Source: Pseudomonas sp. (GTDB lineage Bacteria; Pseudomonadota; Gammaproteobacteria; Pseudomonadales; Pseudomonadaceae). From it: a stretch of DNA of 64,000 bases. Location of the stretch: assembly GCF_030150285.1 (NCBI RefSeq), contig NZ_JASLGE010000043.1, positions 62,001-126,000 of the forward strand, in the 5' to 3' direction. This document shows positions 58,405 to 64,000 of this stretch, piece after piece (the first letter of the stretch is position 1; each line of letters opens with the position of its first letter). The position numbers were made by a program, and so were the translations under genes. Below the pieces are notes generated by a model. The model saw nothing but the letters and a program-made list of their open reading frames with translations, was not told the origin of the DNA and made no database searches.

Positions 58405-58904
58405 GCCCGGCCCGTTGGCTGGGCCTTGCGCTGCTGCTGGCCATTGCGTGCATTGCCACATGGAAAGTGGACGCCTGGCGTTACGGCAAGCAACTGGCTG
58501 ACGTGCGCAAGGAATTCGCCGACTACAAAACCGGCATAGCCACTGCTGCAACAAAAGCCAGCGAGGAAGCCCGCGTGCTCGAGCAGCAACGCCAACGTGA
58601 CATTGAAAAGGTACGAACCGATGCTGCTGACCAGAAACAGAAAGATGATGCTCTTGTTGATTTGCAGCGCGCTGACGGTGACCGGATGCGCGAGCAAGTC
58701 GGACAATTACTTGCCGACAAAGGAATCCTCAATACCCGCCTTACCGAGCGAGGCAAGACAATCGAAGACCTTGTCGATCTGCTCGCCGAGTTGCGATCAG
58801 AAGCTGATGGATATGCGGGAGAGTTGGCGGCAGCGCTTACAGCAAGTCGTCGGGCCGGATTTGCCTGTGAGGCCAGCTATGACGCCGTAGCTGGGCGATT
58901 TTGA
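58401..58904 (+). CDS. Rz-like inner-membrane spanin (DUF2514)
   Basis: 167 residues starting at GTG 58401, overlapping the endolysin stop. One N-terminal membrane segment (WLGLALLLAIACIATWKV, about 6-23), then a periplasmic coiled coil. It forms the spanin complex with the nested lipoprotein to fuse membranes at lysis. Confidence 0.88.
   Translation: MSPARWLGLALLLAIACIATWKVDAWRYGKQLADVRKEFADYKTGIATAATKASEEARVLEQQRQRDIEKVRTDAADQKQKDDALVDLQRADGDRMREQVGQLLADKGILNTRLTERGKTIEDLVDLLAELRSEADGYAGELAAALTASRRAGFACEASYDAVAGRF
58621..58890 (+). CDS. Nested Rz1-like outer-membrane spanin lipoprotein
   Basis: 89 residues in a different frame within the Rz gene. MMLLLICSALTVTGC gives a lipobox with the lipidated Cys after TG; the mature part has a Pro-containing tail. 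AAAGG lies nine bases before ATG 58621; upstream GTG at 58597 is an alternative. Fully nested Rz1 is known from lambda. Confidence 0.8.
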   Translation: MLLTRNRKMMLLLICSALTVTGCASKSDNYLPTKESSIPALPSEARQSKTLSICSPSCDQKLMDMRESWRQRLQQVVGPDLPVRPAMTP

Positions 58905-58927
58905 AGATGGGTTAGGTAATAGGAAAA

Positions 58928-58952
58928 GCCCCAACTGCTGTCAGTCGGGGCC
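58928..58952. terminator. Bidirectional terminator at end of late operon
   Basis: GCCCCAACTG (58928-58937) with CAGTCGGGGC (58942-58951); four T follow on the minus strand and AAAA precedes on the plus strand. It separates the convergent spanin and 58963-59076 genes. Confidence 0.8.
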
Positions 58953-58962
58953 TAAATCTACG

Positions 58963-59076
58963 TTAATCCTTGATGTAGATTTTGAATGGCTTGCCAACCG
59001 CGCGCTGGATCAGACCATTTTTCAGTCGGCGGCTCCAGCGGAGGATGAACGTGCCTCGTTCGTCGGTATAGACCAT
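58963..59076 (-). CDS. Small 37-residue protein
   Basis: MVYTDERGTFILRWSRRLKN, then QRAVGKPFKIYIKD. AGGAGATAGAC precedes ATG 59076 and a terminator follows at once, so it is a complete transcription unit. Basic and beta-rich. Similar short proteins occur beside Pseudomonas prophages, in my recollection; function unknown. Confidence 0.6.
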   Translation of the reverse strand: MVYTDERGTFILRWSRRLKNGLIQRAVGKPFKIYIKD

Positions 59077-59233
59077 GTCTATCTCCTATTACATGTTGGC
59101 CACTACTTGCTCGGTATGGACAGACATGTTGATCGGGGCTAGCATGTACACCTGCTTAGGAATGTATCTGCTTGCTGATCACATCTGTGGAAAGTGAGTG
59201 GAGGACTTTCCTGGTAGGTTTAGGCCTACCACC

Positions 59234-59271
59234 TTTCTGGCTGGTTGCGGTAGGACGCGACCAGCCAGAAA
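59234..59271. repeat. 16-bp near-perfect inverted repeat
   Basis: TTTCTGGCTGGTTGCG (59234-59249) and CGCGACCAGCCAGAAA (59256-59271), 15 of 16 pairs, six-base loop. It lies just downstream of the HTH operon, perhaps its terminator although no T run follows on the minus strand. Confidence 0.6.
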
Positions 59272-59288
59272 TTTCTAAATTTCTTTTA

Positions 59289-59741
59289 TTACGCGCACTT
59301 CTTTTCTGCCTTCCAAACGTTGCCTCCCTCCTTAAAGAAAAACTCAGTATCTTTTTTCTCCAAGTGGTTGATTTTTTCTAGCAGCTCTCCAACGATGCTC
59401 GCCTCGTTCTGGCTTTCTAGATAGAGATTTCTCAAGACCATATCAGCCGTTTTTTGTATCGGGTTTTCGCCTGACTCCCACTTTTTAACAGCTTCTTCTG
59501 AGTACCCAATAACGCCGGCCAAGGATTTTCTGGTCAGTTTTATCTCGTTTCTCAGAAAGCGAAATTCATCGCCTGTCAAAAGGGTGTCCTTTTCCACTAA
59601 CGATAAGGCTATTGCCTTGTGGAGGCCTTTGACGTTTTCGATGTGAAAAATCGGCTTGCCATCACTGGAGATGCCTTCTGTGTAGCCGTTTCCAAGCCAC
59701 ACGTTAGACAGACCACAAGCTACATAATGGAACTGGTCCAT
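59289..59741 (-). CDS. XRE-type HTH protein, antitoxin-like
   Basis: 150 residues. The N-terminal part (HYVACGLSNVWLGNGYTEGI) resembles the small domain seen before the HTH in some HigA/MqsA-style regulators; the HTH is FRFLRNEIKLTRKSLAGVIG plus YSEEAVKKWESGENP (about 61-95). A helical tail follows. It is second in a two-gene operon whose promoter contains a palindrome, as for autoregulated antitoxins. The one-base gap to the first gene implies coupling. Confidence 0.75.
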   Translation of the reverse strand: MDQFHYVACGLSNVWLGNGYTEGISSDGKPIFHIENVKGLHKAIALSLVEKDTLLTGDEFRFLRNEIKLTRKSLAGVIGYSEEAVKKWESGENPIQKTADMVLRNLYLESQNEASIVGELLEKINHLEKKDTEFFFKEGGNVWKAEKKCA

Positions 59742-59742
59742 T

Positions 59743-60072
59743 TCATTTCACCTCAATTGATGCAGACAAGACCTCTAGCCAGGAGTCATCCCGGGTAAGG
59801 GCAAAATAAATACTTACAAGGCCTTCGTGGGAGTGGAAGGATATTGTGCCGCGAGCTTCGTCATCATCGATCTCCAGCCCGCTACGTTGAACCTCTCCAC
59901 CAGACAAACAATCCCATATCTGCGGCATGGAAAGAACTCTTGCGCTCGCAAGGTCATTTACGTCTTGGGAATAAGCAACTTTCTCCAAGTCTTCTGCTAC
60001 AGAATTTACACGCCTCGTCAAATTCTTCGGATGGTCTTCGAATTTTGCAATAATCACACTTCTGCTATGCAT
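59743..60072 (-). CDS. Partner of the HTH protein, unknown
   Basis: 109 residues without Cys pairs or membrane spans. MHSRSVIIAKFEDHPKNLTR, a PQIWDCLSGGEVQRSGLEID segment, and FHSHEGLVSIYFALTRDD. Gene order (small protein first, HTH second) is that of higBA and mqsRA systems, so it could be a toxin, but no toxin fold is recognised. AT-rich. Confidence 0.6.
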   Translation of the reverse strand: MHSRSVIIAKFEDHPKNLTRRVNSVAEDLEKVAYSQDVNDLASARVLSMPQIWDCLSGGEVQRSGLEIDDDEARGTISFHSHEGLVSIYFALTRDDSWLEVLSASIEVK

Positions 60073-60095
60073 AAGAGCTCATCCGCTTTTTTCTA

Positions 60096-60124
60096 AGTAT
60101 AGGTATATGATACCTGTTACACAA
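60096..60124 (-). promoter_or_regulatory. Promoter and operator of the HTH operon
   Basis: On the minus strand TTGTGT, 17 bases, TATACT. The spacer holds the palindrome AGGTATATGATACCT (60101-60115), so the HTH protein can block polymerase directly. Confidence 0.75.
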
Positions 60125-60129
60125 TAGGG

Positions 60130-60471
60130 CTTGACGTGTTTTTATCTGACGCGGCAGATGGATTTTTCTGACATCTATGTGTGCGCGCTTTTTGGAGTCT
60201 GGCTCATTTAGTGATTCCTCCCCAGGCGCAAGAGGCCGAGGTTCCGCCCGGCAGCGGCAGGATTGCAGAAAGCTGATTCGCTCGAGTTGAAGGTGAGGGC
60301 GCTGCTTGCGGAGCGCCGTCAGCGGATCGGCTACGAGCGGGAGTTGGTTACAGCGGTTAGTGCTTGTCAGTAAGAGAATGATCGCTAAGGCGCTTGGCAG
60401 AGGTCATACATGATCTACATTAAAGCCTTGCCACCCAATTCAAGCGCTCAAGAGAGGCTCTATGGCTTGGC
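60130..60471. other. Intergenic stretch with degenerate repeat block A
   Basis: No complete gene. At 60276-60372 the plus strand encodes a run ending LLAERRQRIGYERELVTAVS, a gene tail whose decayed copy is at 62800-62893. The rest is AT-rich without ribosome sites. Confidence 0.5.
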
Positions 60472-60882
60472 TTATACGGGTATCAGTGCCACAAGGAACT
60501 CGCTATCTCTTGGGTACCGCTTTCGATATCGAGCCACTTTTTTCTCCGGATCAAGGTTGTACCAAGGATCCATCCACCCACTGGGCGTCTTAAGAAGATA
60601 GTGCTCGTCTTTGTAACGAGATTTTCCTCCGATACAAACAATTGTCCCGTCGGAAAGTGGCACTTTAGAGTCCCAATCGGCAATTACTTTTACCCCTTCA
60701 GCCTGGAGAGCGAGTGCAATGTCGTGGAGCTCAAGGCCGTATGGCTTGGCATTGACTGATCGGCCTTTAATATTTTCAACGAGCTTCTTTGCCTCTTGAT
60801 AGGTAATGCCTAAAAGTGAGGCTACACAGGCTGCTCCGCAGCCCCACTCATCTTCTTGTGACACCAGATCGTATTGCTTCAC
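60472..60882 (-). CDS. C39-like papain-fold cysteine peptidase
   Basis: 136 residues. QEDEWGCGAACVASLLGIT (about 9-27) with C15, H94 in DEHYLL and D105 are the C39/papain-like catalytic set. No signal, ATPase or membrane domain, so it acts in the cytoplasm alone. C39 peptidases usually cleave leader peptides; here no substrate is adjacent. Low GC suggests transfer. Confidence 0.7.
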   Translation of the reverse strand: MKQYDLVSQEDEWGCGAACVASLLGITYQEAKKLVENIKGRSVNAKPYGLELHDIALALQAEGVKVIADWDSKVPLSDGTIVCIGGKSRYKDEHYLLKTPSGWMDPWYNLDPEKKVARYRKRYPRDSEFLVALIPV

Positions 60883-61463
60883 AAATTTGTCCTTAATTGG
60901 TGATTGGTTTTGTGGGGAGGCACTGCGCTATCTGACTGGCTAGATGATAGGTCTTTTGTTCTGATTTGCACGAACGGGTGTTTTTTCAGGTGAGGATGTT
61001 TCGGCAGGACGCCGGGGAGGGGACGATAAAGCGTGCGTGACTTTTGCGTGACTCTCTCAAGCAGCTACAGGTATCTATGGCTATTCGATTGCAGCGAGCG
61101 CCAGAGATAACAGCCGTATTCAAAGGGTTTGCCATGCTTCTGCGAGCATGGGGTGCTGGTGTGCGAGGTAGACTTGCAGCGAGGTGGTTGCCAAATCACT
61201 TTTTCTTCCGTTGATGATTGGCTCCTATTGGCAAAAAGCTGACGTTTGAGTGCGCTTAGATAATCTAGGAAATTTCAGATCGTCTTCCTATCTCAGGGGA
61301 GCCCGAGACGGGCGTGCAATTGATCGATCGCCGTCCCATGACTTTTGACGCCAAGCCACGTTATGGACACAAAAAACGAACAATTTCGCAAGCTCTATTT
61401 ATAATTTATCTAGCTATGTTAATGTAGGTATCTAGCTAGATAAATATATCGAGGAGAGCCGTC
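60883..61463. other. Intergenic stretch with repeat block B and a promoter
   Basis: No gene found. 61030-61140 contains a GTGACTTTTGCGTGAC motif and a TTGCAGCGAGCGCC motif shared with 62945-63030. The last 65 bases hold a TATAAT box and inverted repeat described separately. Confidence 0.5.
61400..61444 (+). promoter_or_regulatory. TATAAT box and palindromic operator before 61464 gene
   Basis: TATAAT at 61400-61405 with no obvious -35. TTTATCTAGCTA (61405-61416) and TAGCTAGATAAA (61433-61444) form a perfect 12-bp inverted repeat with a 16-base spacer. ATCTAGCTA also occurs as a direct repeat. A regulator likely binds here. Confidence 0.65.
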
Positions 61464-61961
61464 ATGGACAATTCGTACATTGACCCGAATACCGTCTTGA
61501 GCCCACGCGGAAGTGTACAAAACCTGGAGGTGTTGTATGACGGTGGTGCGGGGTCTTTTTCCCTTGCGAGGATGGAGTGGGATGGTCGGGACGCTCACGG
61601 CTTTCGCTGGAATGGATACACCGATAGAAAAACCGGCAAAGTAAACAAAGGGAGCCCCATCTCCACAGGCCATCCAATCTGGATGATTCTCCCGACAGAG
61701 ATGGTTCAAGCAATGGACTTTGAGGCGATCATCAACCGCAAAACGCTGAACCAGAGGGTCGTAAGCGAAATCAAAGCCTTGGTCGAGACTAAGAAAACCC
61801 AAGATCCAGAAGGGTTCTCCCTGACCTATGAAGCGGATGCGAATGGCGTAGATTACAACGTCATTGAAGAGATCAAAGAGGCGCTGATGAACGACAAGAT
61901 CAACATAATCAGCGTCAAAGAAAAAGGAAGCACAACACTTTTCAACGTTGCATATTCCTGA
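61464..61961 (+). CDS. Accessory hypothetical protein
   Basis: 165 residues. N-terminal half with LSPRGSVQNLEVLYDGGAGS and ARMEWDGRDAHGFRWNGY looks like a family found scattered in bacterial genomes; the other half is helical then YEADANGVDYNVIEEIKEAL. No function known. GAGGAGAG precedes ATG 61464. It is controlled by a striking palindrome and lies in AT-rich accessory DNA. Confidence 0.65.
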   Translation: MDNSYIDPNTVLSPRGSVQNLEVLYDGGAGSFSLARMEWDGRDAHGFRWNGYTDRKTGKVNKGSPISTGHPIWMILPTEMVQAMDFEAIINRKTLNQRVVSEIKALVETKKTQDPEGFSLTYEADANGVDYNVIEEIKEALMNDKINIISVKEKGSTTLFNVAYS

Positions 61962-62121
61962 AAATTAAAGAAAGAGCGTCTGTCTGGCCGCCTGTGGTCA
62001 CTGTTACTGGCCACGAAGCGGCGGAAGAAATGATCGAGACGATATGAGCTTTAATAAGCATGATAATCATGCCGCGTCGAGAAAAAGAGCACAGCTTCCT
62101 TACCCTAAGTAGCCAGTAAAA

Positions 62122-62793
62122 ATGCCATATTACGATCCGCGGATAGTGCCGGCTCATGGCGGCCCTGCCGCAAATGTCTATCTAGTAAACGAAGCTCCAG
62201 GGCCAAGTGAAGCTGAAGCTCTGATACCGTTGTTTGGTCAGCAGGGGGCAAACCTTTACCATTCTTTGCGCAAGGCTAGGATATCTTGGGCATTAGCAGA
62301 GATGGAATTTTGTTGGCCAATTAAGTCGCTCGATAACGCGAATCTAAGCCATCTGAAGCGTAATTGCAGCAAGAGAGGCTTCTTAGACCTGCGCTCTGAA
62401 CATATAAAATGCACAAATGCATTTCCTCAATGGCCAAAAACTGACGAGCATTCAACGGATTTCGTCGATCCAAATAAAGTTGATGTACTTTCCCCCAGTA
62501 ATTTGAAAAGGTTGAAGGGCGAAATACCTAAACGTCATACTGTGCTGCTGGTGTGTGGTGAGTTTGCTTATTTAGCATGTTCAGGAAAAAAAATTGTCGA
62601 ACCGTCCACGAGGGAGCGAACTGCCCTAACCGCCGACGAACTGAAATGCATCAACGAGAGGCTAGGCTCTAGTTTCATGTGTGGCTGGTACATGGGACAC
62701 ACTAGGAGATGGGGGCTTAATGTTGAAAAGACGTCTGCCGTTCTTAAGCAAGTGGCGGGTGCAGTTCATTGGGCGATTGAGCGAGCTGACTAA
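62122..62793 (+). CDS. Possible uracil-DNA-glycosylase-superfamily protein
   Basis: 223 residues. YLVNEAPGPSEAEALIPLFG followed by QQGANLYHSLRKA recalls the GE-x-PG-x-x-E and F-G-x-x-G region of UDG family 4/5 enzymes; CTNAFPQWP is like their second motif, and LLVCGEFAYLAC a central strand; GHTRRWG may replace the usual HPS motif. It could remove or bind uracil, or be a decoy that binds DNA. AT-rich, atypical of the phage core. Weak ribosome site. Confidence 0.5.
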   Translation: MPYYDPRIVPAHGGPAANVYLVNEAPGPSEAEALIPLFGQQGANLYHSLRKARISWALAEMEFCWPIKSLDNANLSHLKRNCSKRGFLDLRSEHIKCTNAFPQWPKTDEHSTDFVDPNKVDVLSPSNLKRLKGEIPKRHTVLLVCGEFAYLACSGKKIVEPSTRERTALTADELKCINERLGSSFMCGWYMGHTRRWGLNVEKTSAVLKQVAGAVHWAIERAD

Positions 62794-63450
62794 ACACCCC
62801 CTCGAGCTGAATGTGCGCAAAAACTTTGCTGCAGGCCGCGGTCTTTCGTTACGCAGGGTACGAGCGGCAGCTGATTACTGCAGTTGGTGCGTATAGTTAG
62901 AGGTGTCTTTATTCGGCAGAACGCGGGAGGAAGGCTAAAAACCTCAGTGACTTTTCGAGTGACATCGTTACTCGTCATCCAGCAGCGGTGGGCGTTGTTG
63001 CAGCGAGCGCCGGTTGCTGGAGTCCCGTATTTACTGGCGCTGAGTAAGTCCGGCTTGAATGGGGTGCCAGGCGGTAGTTTGAGGTCGGCAGGAAATCAGG
63101 GAGGGGAAAACCAGTTGCCCGTTCTGCCTGTGATTGGACGGACTGAGTGACAGCCTCTTTGCTGAATTTGCTTAGAATCCTGATGGCTGCTGAAGTTTTG
63201 CTTAAGCAATGCGATGGTTTGATCTAACTATTTGAAATATATAGGGTTTTAAGGTTGATCGACACGATCCATCATGGGGGCCACGCTGAAGCGCCGGGAC
63301 AGCTCGTGGCCAGTGTTTACGCGGGATGTAGCTGTTTTTTCTAGCATTTTGCTCTACGTGTTTAAGGCGTGTATTAGGGGTGTTTCAGGGCGTTTTTGGG
63401 GCTCGGTGGTACGATGTACCACTCAAAAACTGTCGCGTACCACTCTCGAT
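62794..63450. other. Intergenic stretch with decayed repeat blocks A and B
   Basis: 62800-62893 is a frame-broken copy of the gene tail at 60276-60372 (LEL-x-VR ... YERQLITAVGAYS). 62938-63080 matches 61030-61140 in GTGACTTTTCGAGTGAC and TTGCAGCGAGCGCC. No other gene seen; a plus-strand frame starting at 63274 only leads into the integrase fragment. Confidence 0.5.
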
Positions 63451-63700
63451 AGGGCGACCATCAGGGCAAGAAAACTGGCAGATGGGACGGTGAGCTATAC
63501 GGCTCAAATCCGCATCAAGCGCGACGGAGTGCAAGTCTACCAAGAGAGCCAGACTTTCGCCCGTAAACAGGCCACCCAAGTGTGGGCGCGTAAGCGCGAG
63601 ACGCTGTTGGATGAGCCCGGCGCGATCGAACAGGCCGCCGCAAGAAATGGAGTGGGATATGCCGCGTGTGGCGAGTGTCTCCGGGCACCTGTGCGGTAAG
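63451..63700 (+). pseudogene. Decayed integrase fragment
   Basis: Frame one encodes ATIRARKLADGTVSYTAQIR and YQESQTFARK..., the N-terminal arm-binding region of a tyrosine integrase of the same family as 122-1255. The expected start ATG is AGG. After about 65 codons similarity jumps, out of frame, to EWDMPRVASVSGH, which corresponds to residues around 319-331 of the intact integrase, so about 250 codons are deleted. Remains of an older element. Confidence 0.8.
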
Positions 63701-63726
63701 GGCGTCCGCTATTTTTTGGGGGGGGA

Positions 63727-64000
63727 ATGGTACGAAAAGATATTGAAAGCGCCCGTTCAACTGGGCGCTCTGAGAGGGTCGATACGGCAAACCCATAATG
63801 GTCAGCCGAAGATTTCGTCAAGGCCAAGCCAGCTAGCGATGTGTTGGCGGGGTTGTTCGGCAACGCCCAGGTAAAGGAAATGCTCAAACCGAAGCGCGGA
63901 CGGCCAAAGTCGGCGACCACCAAAGAGCACGTCAATGTTCGCCTTGATTCGGACGTACTGGCTCAATTCAAGGCATCTGGTCCTGGTTGGCAAACCCGGA
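63727..64000 (+). pseudogene. BrnA-type antitoxin gene with internal stop, running off the window
   Basis: From ATG 63727 the frame reads 23 codons to a TAA at 63796-63798. It then continues in frame, WSAEDFVKAKPASDVLAGLF, MLKPKRGRPKSATTKEHVNV, RLDSDVLAQFKASGPGWQTR. These are the linker and RHH parts of BrnA antitoxins. The TAA stands where Glu is normal (N-P-E-W). No BrnT toxin is upstream. Translation might restart at GTG 63841. The gene continues past the window. Confidence 0.75.

Noticed and set aside
59234..59271. Terminator call for the strong inverted repeat
   Set aside because: No T run follows on the minus strand; kept only as an inverted repeat.
62041..62112. 22-codon frame MSFNKHDNHAASRKRAQLPY onwards
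   Set aside because: Too short, no strong ribosome site, no coupling.
1..64000. CRISPR arrays, tRNA and rRNA genes, insertion sequences
   Set aside because: Looked for regularly spaced repeats, cloverleaf ends and transposase frames; none seen.

Overview
The window reads as an almost complete lambdoid siphovirus-type prophage in a Pseudomonas-like gammaproteobacterium. That host assignment is my inference from codon use, GC content near 60 percent and recognisable protein families (PrtN-like, Rsm/CsrA, the MANNTGNPIG tail-fibre N-terminus, a DUF4055 portal); no host core gene is present. No rRNA, tRNA or CRISPR array was seen.

Layout. 122-1255 is a tyrosine integrase. 1233-17079 is a long leftward early operon whose genes mostly overlap by ATGA or GTGA. 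It holds a PrtN-like protein, many small unknowns, two DNA methyltransferases, an ASCH protein, a YejK/NdpA-like protein, an ExoX-like exonuclease, a Sak4-like ATPase and CsrA. A leftward promoter near 17.2 kb lies inside a large inverted repeat. 17.2-19.8 kb is an accessory block with a membrane zinc-ribbon protein and an overlapping two-gene cassette of unknown function. 20.3-22 kb is the immunity region (CI-type repressor, Cro, CII). Four copies of one 15-bp motif lie at the left and right control regions. 22.8-28.7 kb is the rightward early operon: Rha, O-like initiator with an iteron cluster, DnaC-like loader, NinB, NinG and a probable late regulator. A promoter followed by a terminator near 28.7 kb resembles lambda pR'-tR'.

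The late operon (28.8-58.9 kb) has a secreted protein, two holin-like proteins, terminases, portal, MuF protein, scaffold, capsid, connectors, tail tube, G/GT chaperone with a lambda-type GGGAAAG slippery site, tape measure, NlpC-like protein, TipJ-like hub, a 963-residue fibre with three tandem repeats, a GH19 endolysin and nested Rz/Rz1. Several apparent morons interrupt it, often fenced by terminators: a minus-strand pair at 30 kb, a BRO-N gene at 40.8 kb, a P22 immI-like arc/antirepressor cluster at 43.4-45.5 kb, a lipoprotein at 45.6 kb and a minus-strand gene at 50.5 kb.

The right end (59-63 kb) is an accessory zone: an HTH two-gene operon with its own operator, a C39-like peptidase, an unknown gene under a palindromic operator and a possible uracil-DNA-glycosylase-fold protein, with degenerate copies of a direct repeat around them. 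It ends in a decayed integrase fragment and a BrnA-type antitoxin gene with an internal stop, so this looks like an integration hot spot with an older element beside it.

Decay elsewhere: an adenine-type methyltransferase is split by one TGG-to-TGA change, a conserved early gene is out of frame at a run of nine G, and another early gene is cut off beside a membrane-protein moron.
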